A DNA stretch of 7,770 bases from Anaerohalosphaeraceae bacterium (GTDB lineage Bacteria > Planctomycetota > Phycisphaerae > Sedimentisphaerales > Anaerohalosphaeraceae): contig DAOVIC010000086.1 of assembly GCA_030671565.1 (NCBI GenBank), positions 1-7,770 on the forward strand, written 5' to 3'. The position numbers were made by a program, and so were the translations under genes. Below are positions 1 through 6,164 of the stretch, in pieces; the stretch's first letter is position 1, and every line of letters starts with the position of its first letter. Below the pieces are notes generated by a model. That model searched no databases, was not told the DNA's origin, and worked only from the letters and a program-made list of their open reading frames with translations.

Positions 1-509
1 ATGATGTCCTTCTTGTAGGGCGTCGCGTCCATGATATCAAAGTCTGTGTACTTCGAATCGAACATCGCAAAACCGTCATGATGCTTGGAGGTGATGATGA
101 TATATTTCATGCCGGCAGCCTTTGCAAGTCTGGCATAGCTTCGGGCGTCGAATTTAACCGGGTTAAACTGCGCCGCTACCGGCACATATTCCTTGCCGGG
201 AATTTTTGCGTGCCTCTGGATCTGTTCTCCAAGATCCGGGATCTGCTCGCCTTTCCACATACCTTCCAGTGTCGCGTAAATACCCCAATGAATAAAAAGA
301 CCGAAACGCTGATTGCGCCATGCGTCCCGGGCTTCTTGCGAAGCCGGGTATTTCGTCTTCGGCAGTTCGTAAAAGTTCGCCGGGTAATCAGCATGCGTAT
401 AGACCCCGCCCGCATCCCGAACCGTCACCGCGATCTCTTCGGCTTGAGAATATCCAACCCCGCACCACGAAACACAGATAAGGATTAAACTAATTAAAAT
501 ATTCTTCAT
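1..509 (-). CDS. GH29 alpha-L-fucosidase, N-terminal part (cut by left edge)
   Basis: This is the first 169 codons of an exported alpha-L-fucosidase, which would hydrolyse terminal alpha-L-fucose with retention of configuration. Seen: a Sec-type signal peptide (MKNILISLILICVSWCGVGYS, roughly residues 1-21), then GH29 hallmarks: RFGLFIHWGIYA at 68-79, FNPVKFDA at 115-122, and SKHHDGFAMFDS at 141-152. HW and HHDGF are conserved glycone-pocket motifs of the family. The nucleophile region and C-terminus lie outside the window. The ATG at 509 is chosen because the hydrophobic segment follows it directly, although its ribosome binding site is poor (AAAGG one base before the ATG). An in-frame ATG at 548 would add 13 residues (MKRRTFLSLERKG) derived from a relic sulfatase start; it has a weak GGAA eight bases upstream. 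The start is therefore ambiguous. It is the last gene visible in the operon, 88 bp after the sulfatase. It is clearly divergent from the GH29 at 2238-4034, so the two are not a recent tandem duplication. Confidence 0.93.
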   Translation of the reverse strand, partial: MKNILISLILICVSWCGVGYSQAEEIAVTVRDAGGVYTHADYPANFYELPKTKYPASQEARDAWRNQRFGLFIHWGIYATLEGMWKGEQIPDLGEQIQRHAKIPGKEYVPVAAQFNPVKFDARSYARLAKAAGMKYIIITSKHHDGFAMFDSKYTDFDIMDATPYKKDI

Positions 510-517
510 GCCTTTTC

Positions 518-620
518 TTTCTAAGCTGAGAAAAGTCCGTCGTTTCATACGTGATGTTCCAATCTATGATTAGTTACCTGGGCTTCACAAGCTTCCATTA
601 TTTCTTTCGCTTGGTTTTTG
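518..620 (-). repeat. Direct repeat copy A: sulfatase tail, linker and relic sulfatase head
   Basis: On the minus strand this 103-bp segment contains the last codons of the sulfatase (TKRKK and stop), a roughly 50-bp linker, and then ATGAAACGACGGACTTTTCT, a duplicate of the first codons of that same sulfatase. It matches 2138-2234 over its whole length, with about five substitutions, one single-base indel and a 5-base insertion. The insertion (CTCAG next to CTTAG) looks like a local 5-bp duplication. The sulfatase head is a relic: after MKRRTFL the frame leaves sulfatase sequence and runs into the fucosidase at 509. The ribosome binding site is weakened to GGAA, compared with GGAG in the other copy. 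Confidence 0.9.
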
Positions 621-2163
621 CGTCATTCCATTCAAAATATTTGCGGCGTGTCTTTTTGTCCATGGCTGCTAACTTTTCTTCCCATGACAAGTGGCGGTCG
701 TAGACTGTGGCATGCAGCGGATATCCGCTTTCCTGAACGCCCTCGGCCTTCCATGTCGCCAGATGCGCGTCGTAGCGAGTTTGCATCCGCTTGAGGATTG
801 CCCGGTTTTTCGGGTTGTTCGCCAGGTTGCGCATCTCGTAGCGGTCGCTCGTCAGGTGGTACAGTTCTTCGGCGGGCTCCATTTCCTGAGCAAATGGCCA
901 GTGGATGTATTTGTAGTCTTCTCCCACAACCGCCAGAGAATGGGTCGGCGTGGGCCCCCAGGCGTTGATCAACAGCATAGATTCGCGAACGCGTCCGGCT
1001 GGGTTTTCGAGCAGTGGCACAAGGCTCTTACCGTCCATGATTTCTGGGATAGGCAGTCCGGCCAGGTCAAGGATCGTCGGTGCCATGTCGATGTTGCCAG
1101 TTACGCTCTTAACACGTTTGCCGCCCGAGCGGCGGGGGTCGTAGGCGATCATAGGCGAGCGGCTCGCTTCCTCGTAGGGGAGCACCTTGCCGCCCATGGC
1201 GTGCGCGCCGCAGCTGTAACCGTTATCCGTCAGGTAAAGTATCACGGTATTGTCGGCCACGCCCTGACGTTCCAACTCCTCGCGAATCATGCCGACGGCA
1301 TAGTCGATGCCATAGGCAAGCTGGTAGTACTTGCGCATCGTTTCCTGGTATTTTTCCGGGCGGAAGTCACGCTTCGAGAGATACTGACGACCGCTTTTTG
1401 CCTGCTGCGGAAGATGGGCCGCACCGACCTCGCCATAATTGGCTGGTTCTGCCCAGACCGTGTCGGCATAGACGTCGTCGAAATACGGATCGGGCCGCAT
1501 CGGGCCGTGGGTGGCCTTGAAACTAACCGAAAGGCAGAACGGCTTGTTTTCTTTCGCCGCACTCTTGATGAAATCTTGCGAAACCGCGCCGCACGCGCGA
1601 GTGACATGCGGGTACTTCTCTGCATATTGCGCGACATACTTATTGTTGGCCGTTTTGTATTCGCCCTGCCCAGTCCAGCCATACCACTCATCGAACGAAT
1701 CCATCGGCAGGGCATCATAGGTGTGGTAGTTCGAATTACCGCCCGGATCGGCTACCGCAAAACCAAACTTGCCGACGAAACCGGTGTGGTAACCTGCGTT
1801 GCGAAGCAGTACCGGATAGGCGTACTGATTCCACTTGTCTCGCAACAACGGTCCGTGGCTGAAGTTGCAGCCGGTCTTGTATTCGTACATGCCGGTCATG
1901 ACCTGAGCGCGGCTGGCCATACAGATTGCGGTCGTGTCGTAGGCAGAATCGAAGGCGATGCCCGCCTTGGCCAGTTTGTCGAGGTTCGGCGACTTGGCCT
2001 GTGTGTTGCCGTAGCAGCCAAGTGTCCGGTAACTCTGATCGTCCGTCAAAAGCAATACGATGTTGGGTTGTTTGGGCTGTTTTGGTTTTGCGTACAATGG
2101 GCCACCAGCGGCGCACATGGCGCCACCTAAAAGTGTGTTTCTAAGAAAAGTCCGTCGTTTCAT
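598..2163 (-). CDS. Type-I (S1 family) formylglycine sulfatase with Tat-like signal
   Basis: A 521-residue exported sulfatase that should hydrolyse sulfate esters on a glycan. Seen: Tat-like leader MKRRTFLRN followed by a hydrophobic stretch to about residue 25; metal-binding TDD at 40-42; the sulfatase signature CMASR at 81-85, where Cys81 would become formylglycine (the CxAxR variant of CxPxR); GK at 131-132; KATHGP at 216-221; YLTDNGYSCGAH at 310-321, giving metal ligands Asp313/Asn314; and GGK at 324-326. The usual GKWHLG block reads GKFGF here, so the normal His is absent. The C-terminus is strongly basic (KTKRKK). The length is normal for the family. The start is supported by GGAG eight bases upstream. 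The gene lies 74 bp after the GH29 fucosidase and is flanked by a roughly 100-bp direct repeat that overlaps its head and tail. It is visibly GC-richer than the SGNH-GH29 gene. The sulfation position and subfamily cannot be told from sequence alone. Confidence 0.95.
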   Translation of the reverse strand: MKRRTFLRNTLLGGAMCAAGGPLYAKPKQPKQPNIVLLLTDDQSYRTLGCYGNTQAKSPNLDKLAKAGIAFDSAYDTTAICMASRAQVMTGMYEYKTGCNFSHGPLLRDKWNQYAYPVLLRNAGYHTGFVGKFGFAVADPGGNSNYHTYDALPMDSFDEWYGWTGQGEYKTANNKYVAQYAEKYPHVTRACGAVSQDFIKSAAKENKPFCLSVSFKATHGPMRPDPYFDDVYADTVWAEPANYGEVGAAHLPQQAKSGRQYLSKRDFRPEKYQETMRKYYQLAYGIDYAVGMIREELERQGVADNTVILYLTDNGYSCGAHAMGGKVLPYEEASRSPMIAYDPRRSGGKRVKSVTGNIDMAPTILDLAGLPIPEIMDGKSLVPLLENPAGRVRESMLLINAWGPTPTHSLAVVGEDYKYIHWPFAQEMEPAEELYHLTSDRYEMRNLANNPKNRAILKRMQTRYDAHLATWKAEGVQESGYPLHATVYDRHLSWEEKLAAMDKKTRRKYFEWNDAKTKRKK

Positions 2164-2234
2164 GTGTGATGCTCCAATATATGATTAGTTACCTGGGCTT
2201 CACAAGCTCCATTATTTCTTTCGCTTGGGTTTTG
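2138..2234 (-). repeat. Direct repeat copy B: relic sulfatase tail, linker and real sulfatase head
   Basis: This is the 97-bp partner of 518-620. On the minus strand it begins just after the fucosidase stop (2238) with CCAAGCGAAAGAAATAA, a copy of the sulfatase 3' end including its stop codon, here non-coding. It continues through the same linker and ends inside the real start of the sulfatase (MKRRTFLR). The copy carries a good GGAG ribosome binding site. The two copies lie 1,620 bp apart in direct orientation and bracket the sulfatase gene. Confidence 0.9.
2172..2175 (-). promoter_or_regulatory. Ribosome binding site of the sulfatase at 598-2163
   Basis: GGAG on the minus strand with an eight-base spacer to the ATG. 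It lies inside the repeated linker; the equivalent position in the other repeat copy (557-560) reads GGAA. Confidence 0.7.
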
Positions 2235-2237
2235 TTT

Positions 2238-4034
2238 TTACTTTACGCTTTCCGACAAGCCCCCGGGTTCGATATCGGCGTTTTCCATATTAAAATGCTT
2301 CTGATCGATCTCGTCGTAGCTCATGCGTTCTTCTTCCATGGTGACGGGCTTGCCAACAACCATCTTATCGCCGACTTCACCGGAAAGTTTGATCTTGAAT
2401 GCGTAGGCATATTCGCACGGCTTCTTCGCCGGCGATTTGATAACGAGCACATCGGCCTGCTGGGTGTAGTTCAGTTTTCCGTCGTGTCCGAGCAACTCGA
2501 TGCTTTCGATCCTGGCGTTGGGGATCATATTCTTGCCGAGTGAACGGATGGTGAATTCGCCGTCTGACCAGTCGAGGAAAATGGCGTACATGTACTCGCC
2601 CTTTTTGGTGAAGCGGATTTCGCCCTTCTTGTCAGCTGCGCGGTAGTCCCAGTAGATGATGCCCCTATCGGACTTGTACATAAAGGTATTAAGCGGCCCT
2701 TCGGTAGCGATCTTCCACATGCGCGTACCGTAGATGGCGTCGCCGTTGATGCGCAGCCATTTTCCGATCTCGGCGCAGATCTCTTTTTCGCGAGGCGGGA
2801 TTTCGCCGTTGCCCATGGGGGTCAGAGACATAAAGTAGTAGCCGCCGCGTGCGGTCATGTCGATGAGAGCGTCGACGTGGTAGTCGGGGCCGAACTTGTA
2901 TTGCTTGTTCTCGACGTAGCTCCAGGGGTAACTGATTGCCTTGTCGACCAAAAACGGACCGGTTGAATACGGCGGCTGATCACGCCCGCCTTCGTAGCAC
3001 TTGATCCCTACGCCCTGCGGGAAGTTGAATGATGGCGGTTTACCGCCGGGCAGTTTGTTGAAAACCGTTACTTCCTGTCCCGACCTGGCCGCTTTGTCAT
3101 AATAATATTTCATAAAGTCGACATGGCTCTGTTCGGTGCAGTGATCGCTGGGCTTTAGGCCGTCGAACCAGAGCGAGTCGGGGCTGTACTTGTCGATAAC
3201 CTCGCGAACCTTTTGCAGCCAAAGTTTGTTGAAGAGTTTGGCGTCGGCCTTTCCCCACTTCGGGAAAAACCATGTATCAAAGCGCGGGTTGAAGATGTCC
3301 AGTTTGCTTTTTTCTTCAGCGGTAAAGTCGTCAGCATCAAGTTTGCTGGTTGCGTACCCGAAGCTGCGGGCATGGTGGAAGGTGGCTATGGTTTTTAAAT
3401 CGGCGGCCTTTGCTGCAGCGACGAATTCACCGTAAATGTCGCGTTTCGGGCCCATCTTGCCGACGTTCCAGGGAACCACATCACTGTCCCAAAGCAAAAA
3501 GCCGTCATGATGGACAATGCACAGTCCGCCAAACTTTGCTCCGGCGTCCTTCATGATCTCGACATATTCCTTACCGCTGAACTTTTCGCACTTGAAAAGT
3601 TTTGTAAAATCAGAATATCCGAACTCGACCGGATCGCCATAGCGTTCCTTGTGAAAATCGACTACGCCTTTGCCTTTGTCGTCGGAAACATCTTCCTTGT
3701 ACATGTAGCGGACGTAGGTGTTGCTGACTTCGTTGTTGGCCGGTATTGAATACAGCCCCCAATGCGTATATATTCCGAACTTACCGTCCTGAAGCCACTT
3801 CGGAACGGGATGATGACGAAGCTGCTCCCACGACGGGCGGTACTTCGCGTCCGGCATCCGAAACTGGGAGCGGCTGAACTTATTCGCCTCCATCTCCACA
3901 ACACGAGCCTGGGCATCCTTGCCGAGCGGTGCGCGATTTTCGTCGGGATAGGAATCCGGCTCTTGCCTCGCCGCAAAAACTCCCACCGAACACACCATAA
4001 ATAGAATCGCAGCAATTAGCTTTTCGAATTTCAC
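2238..4034 (-). CDS. GH29 alpha-L-fucosidase, GTG start
   Basis: A 598-residue exported GH29 fucosidase. Seen: signal peptide at 1-21 (cleavage probably after VFA); KFGIYTHWGLYS at 85-96; VHHDGFLLWDS at 174-184; SLWFDG at 287-292, with Asp291 the expected catalytic nucleophile; and a FMSLTPMGNGEIP block at 401-413 that corresponds to the family's LLNIGPxxDGxI segment but lacks the Asp. After about residue 435 comes a probable beta-sandwich domain, then a polar acidic tail. The acid/base residue cannot be assigned by eye. The start codon is GTG, supported by GGAG with an eight-base spacer and by the signal peptide beginning right there. It lies 26 bp after the SGNH-GH29 gene, so the two are almost certainly co-transcribed. 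Just past its stop codon is an untranslated relic of a sulfatase 3' end, part of the direct repeat. Fucosidase activity is inferred from the family; linkage and tolerance of sulfated fucose are unknown. Confidence 0.93.
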   Translation of the reverse strand: MKFEKLIAAILFMVCSVGVFAARQEPDSYPDENRAPLGKDAQARVVEMEANKFSRSQFRMPDAKYRPSWEQLRHHPVPKWLQDGKFGIYTHWGLYSIPANNEVSNTYVRYMYKEDVSDDKGKGVVDFHKERYGDPVEFGYSDFTKLFKCEKFSGKEYVEIMKDAGAKFGGLCIVHHDGFLLWDSDVVPWNVGKMGPKRDIYGEFVAAAKAADLKTIATFHHARSFGYATSKLDADDFTAEEKSKLDIFNPRFDTWFFPKWGKADAKLFNKLWLQKVREVIDKYSPDSLWFDGLKPSDHCTEQSHVDFMKYYYDKAARSGQEVTVFNKLPGGKPPSFNFPQGVGIKCYEGGRDQPPYSTGPFLVDKAISYPWSYVENKQYKFGPDYHVDALIDMTARGGYYFMSLTPMGNGEIPPREKEICAEIGKWLRINGDAIYGTRMWKIATEGPLNTFMYKSDRGIIYWDYRAADKKGEIRFTKKGEYMYAIFLDWSDGEFTIRSLGKNMIPNARIESIELLGHDGKLNYTQQADVLVIKSPAKKPCEYAYAFKIKLSGEVGDKMVVGKPVTMEEERMSYDEIDQKHFNMENADIEPGGLSESVK

Positions 4035-4042
4035 TTAAAATA

Positions 4043-4046
4043 CTCC
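4043..4046 (-). promoter_or_regulatory. Ribosome binding site that fixes the GTG start of the GH29 gene
   Basis: GGAG on the minus strand with an eight-base spacer to GTG at 4034. No ATG lies in frame close by, and the signal peptide starts at this codon, so the GTG is well supported. Confidence 0.75.
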
Positions 4047-4060
4047 AGCAGTTAGATAGG

Positions 4061-5989
4061 TTAATTTGAAATTTTAACATTATTATGTAATTTCGGCCAT
4101 CCTTTTTTTAGTATTATTCGTCCAACTTCTTCCAAAGCTTCCACATCATCGGGATGGATAGAACCATCTGCTCGTGGCCCAATATTCATCAGCAGGTTTG
4201 AGCCTGTAAAGCGAGCGTAGGTCAACCAGTAATATACTTCGTCAGCGGAAAGATGCCGTGCACTTTCGTCATTGATCCATCCGCTTTTGACATGAACGGC
4301 ATCGCGGTTAAAACATTCCTGCATCACTGTATTTACTTCTCTTAGCTTGTACTGGTTACAGGTCTTCCAACGCTCAGCATTCTGGATATCCCATCTGTCT
4401 TTGCGCATTTGCCATTGCTGGCCTCTGCCGGTCGTATCCCAGTCATACCCAAAAGGAAGCATGAAGTGTTCAGGGGAAATGAAATCTTCCGCACAAATAG
4501 CGCCTTCTTTGAAAGAGACAAGGCAATGAGGCTGTATAGATCGAATGTAATCAAAAGTGTCCTTCAATTTAGTGTAGTTTCCCGGGTTTGAATAAAAATA
4601 TCCTATCCCATCGAACCAGATACCTGCAATCGGACCGTAATTAGTGAGCAGTTCCCTGATCACATTAAGATTTCTTTGCCTTGTATCGGGATTGTCCTGA
4701 GCATACTCCGGAGAGAGATAAAGAAAAAGAGCTAAGCCATATTTTTGACAAGCCGCGGCCATTTCGGCTACAAGATCACGATTGCACGGAGCGTTTACGC
4801 TGCTGAACGATGAAACTTTCGTATCATAATTAAAGCATCTGCCCAAATGAAGTGTTGTAAAGTTCACGTATTTCATCTGAGCTTTTACCGCAAGCTGGCA
4901 AATCTTTTCAGCATCGAATTCGGGAAGCAAATATCTTTCGAACAACAGCTGGTCCTTGTTTTCAGCTGACTCGTATTCATTTCTGGACACCCCGACAAAC
5001 TTTAATAACCGATCATCGGCAAGGCCCTCTTCCCAAAGAACGTAATCGGCTTTTCCGTTTTCACAGAGGCTTGCCAGGGCAAGATGCACAAACATACCGA
5101 ACTTGGTCTCACTGAACCATTTGCGTGCAGCGTTACGTGGATTTTTTTTATAAGCGTCTTCATATTCAGACAGCCAGTAAGGTATATCTTTCGAACCCAA
5201 TTCTTTTTCAATAACTTTGGCGATATGTTTCGACAGGGCAGTTGTACCTTCCTTTTTAAGATGGACATTTCGTTCTTTAGCATACTCTTTCAATTTTGGG
5301 TTAATTACTGCCCATGTGTCGTTTATCGTCACTTGATGTTTTTCCATGATCTTTTTGGCGATCTTATTATAGACAAGTTCGTCCCCTACCTTGCGTCCAG
5401 CGCAACCTTCCACATAGGGTATCGTGGTAGCAAATACAAGTTTTGCCCCCGTCTTTTTCAATCGTTCAACAAGTACCTCCAGGTTTTTTCTGTATTGATC
5501 AGGAACAGCCTGCTGCCTGCCCTTACTCGGGTCAACCTTCTGCCCCGTTTCATTCACGTATTTCAGATCATGGAGTCCCCAGTTGAAGTGTATGAGATCC
5601 CACTTCTTTTCACCAAGCCAGAAGTCGATTCTTTTAAGTCCATGAGTAGTCCCCGCGCAATTCTCCTTGATCCCCTGTTCATTCAAGGCGCGATGGATAT
5701 TCGCTTTACCCTTAAGCAGTTCTCTGACCTGGAGGGTGTAGCCTATGGATATTGAGTCACCCAGGATCAAAACTCTGGGCAATGACGGGTCGTCGGTAAT
5801 TTTCCACTTGCTATCCAGTTTTTTGTTCTTTTCAACATCTGAACCTTCTTCCGCTTTATACTTCCTTGAAACTTCCTTTTTTACCTTTTCCGAAGGTTGG
5901 CCCTCCCGTGCAAGCAGATTCCCGGATGGCATAATAAATACGAAGCCCAGCATTAAAAGTGTACCGATGTTAAATAACTGTTTCATCAT
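4061..5989 (-). CDS. SGNH hydrolase-GH29 (alpha-L-fucosidase-like) fusion protein
   Basis: A 642-residue exported two-domain protein. Residues 1-27 form a signal peptide, followed by a charged Lys/Glu-rich linker to about 67. The SGNH domain spans about 70-265: LILGDSISIGYT at 74-85 (Ser79 nucleophile), NWGLHDLKY at 136-144, and NVHLKKEG at 241-248 with candidate catalytic His243. The third block has His140 in place of the usual Asn of GxND, which I recall as typical of PVC-type members; the Asp normally three residues before the His is Arg here. The GH29 domain runs from about 285 to 632: KFGMFVHLALAS at 296-307, GIWFDG at 456-461 (Asp460 nucleophile candidate), and LLMNIGPRADGSI at 599-611. 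The canonical HW reads HL and HHDGF reads LHLGRCF. The start is MM at 5989, with AAGGA six bases upstream. The joint role, perhaps deacylation plus glycoside cleavage, is inferred. This gene is the most AT-rich in the window. Confidence 0.9.
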   Translation of the reverse strand: MMKQLFNIGTLLMLGFVFIMPSGNLLAREGQPSEKVKKEVSRKYKAEEGSDVEKNKKLDSKWKITDDPSLPRVLILGDSISIGYTLQVRELLKGKANIHRALNEQGIKENCAGTTHGLKRIDFWLGEKKWDLIHFNWGLHDLKYVNETGQKVDPSKGRQQAVPDQYRKNLEVLVERLKKTGAKLVFATTIPYVEGCAGRKVGDELVYNKIAKKIMEKHQVTINDTWAVINPKLKEYAKERNVHLKKEGTTALSKHIAKVIEKELGSKDIPYWLSEYEDAYKKNPRNAARKWFSETKFGMFVHLALASLCENGKADYVLWEEGLADDRLLKFVGVSRNEYESAENKDQLLFERYLLPEFDAEKICQLAVKAQMKYVNFTTLHLGRCFNYDTKVSSFSSVNAPCNRDLVAEMAAACQKYGLALFLYLSPEYAQDNPDTRQRNLNVIRELLTNYGPIAGIWFDGIGYFYSNPGNYTKLKDTFDYIRSIQPHCLVSFKEGAICAEDFISPEHFMLPFGYDWDTTGRGQQWQMRKDRWDIQNAERWKTCNQYKLREVNTVMQECFNRDAVHVKSGWINDESARHLSADEVYYWLTYARFTGSNLLMNIGPRADGSIHPDDVEALEEVGRIILKKGWPKLHNNVKISN

Positions 5990-5995
5990 TTTCTA

Positions 5996-6000
5996 TCCTT
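5996..6000 (-). promoter_or_regulatory. Ribosome binding site of the SGNH-GH29 gene
   Basis: AAGGA on the minus strand, six bases before the first of two consecutive ATG codons. A further purine-rich stretch (GAGGAAG) lies just upstream. The spacing favours the first ATG at 5989. Confidence 0.7.
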
Positions 6001-6033
6001 TCTTCCTCTACACCCGGGTTATATAAACAAAAT

Positions 6034-6060
6034 AAACGTCGCGATCGATCAGCCACGTTT
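6034..6060. promoter_or_regulatory. Inverted repeat AAACGT-N15-ACGTTT, possible operator
   Basis: Two 6-bp arms (6034-6039 and 6055-6060) are perfectly inverted, with centres 21 bp apart, about two helical turns. The spacer itself contains the small palindrome GATCGATC. It lies 45-70 bp upstream of the SGNH-GH29 start, where a regulator could act on an internal promoter. No convincing -35/-10 pair was found, though TATATAA at 6019-6025 is AT-rich enough for a -10. Arms this short can arise by chance. Confidence 0.25.
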
Positions 6061-6071
6061 GCAAATAAATT

Positions 6072-6090
6072 TTTCCTTTTGGCAAGGAAA
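6072..6090 (-). terminator. Weak hairpin after the right-hand sulfatase
   Basis: A perfect 7-bp stem (TTTCCTT / AAGGAAA) with a 5-base loop, followed on the minus strand by AATTTATTTG. The stem is AT-rich and the trailing T-run is interrupted, so it would be at best a leaky terminator or an RNA-processing hairpin between the sulfatase and the SGNH-GH29 gene. Confidence 0.25.
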
Positions 6091-6114
6091 CCTCAACACC
6101 AGCGGCATTGTTTC

Positions 6115-6153
6115 CGGCAGCCGGCCCACCTCACTTCACTGAAGCAGCTGCCG
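6115..6153. repeat. GC-rich inverted repeat just past the sulfatase stop codon
   Basis: CGGCAGC at 6115-6121 and GCTGCCG at 6147-6153 are perfect 7-bp inverted arms with a 25-base loop that holds a small inner inverted repeat (CTTC-ACT-GAAG). It sits 12 bp after the stop of the right-hand sulfatase. There is no T-run after it on the minus strand, so it is not a classic terminator; it may protect an mRNA 3' end or be chance. Confidence 0.25.
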
Positions 6154-6164
6154 CCCGTTGCCGA

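Noticed and set aside
518..620. Linker repeats as ends of an insertion sequence or as attachment sites
   Set aside because: No transposase or integrase, terminal inverted repeats or target-site duplications are present. The repeat content is explained by gene-end fragments and the linker.
691..2130. A 479-codon open frame on the plus strand opposite the sulfatase
   Set aside because: It is an antisense shadow of a GC-rich gene. It has no recognisable domain or plausible composition, and the opposite strand encodes an unmistakable sulfatase.
2089..2163. Lipoprotein signal in the sulfatase leader (Cys17)
   Set aside because: The residues before the Cys (GGAM) do not make a good lipobox, and the RRTFLR leader fits a Tat signal better.
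5084..5755. A 223-codon plus-strand open frame opposite the SGNH domain, rich in Phe
   Set aside because: The Phe-rich composition is the reverse complement of a Lys/Glu-rich protein, not a membrane protein.
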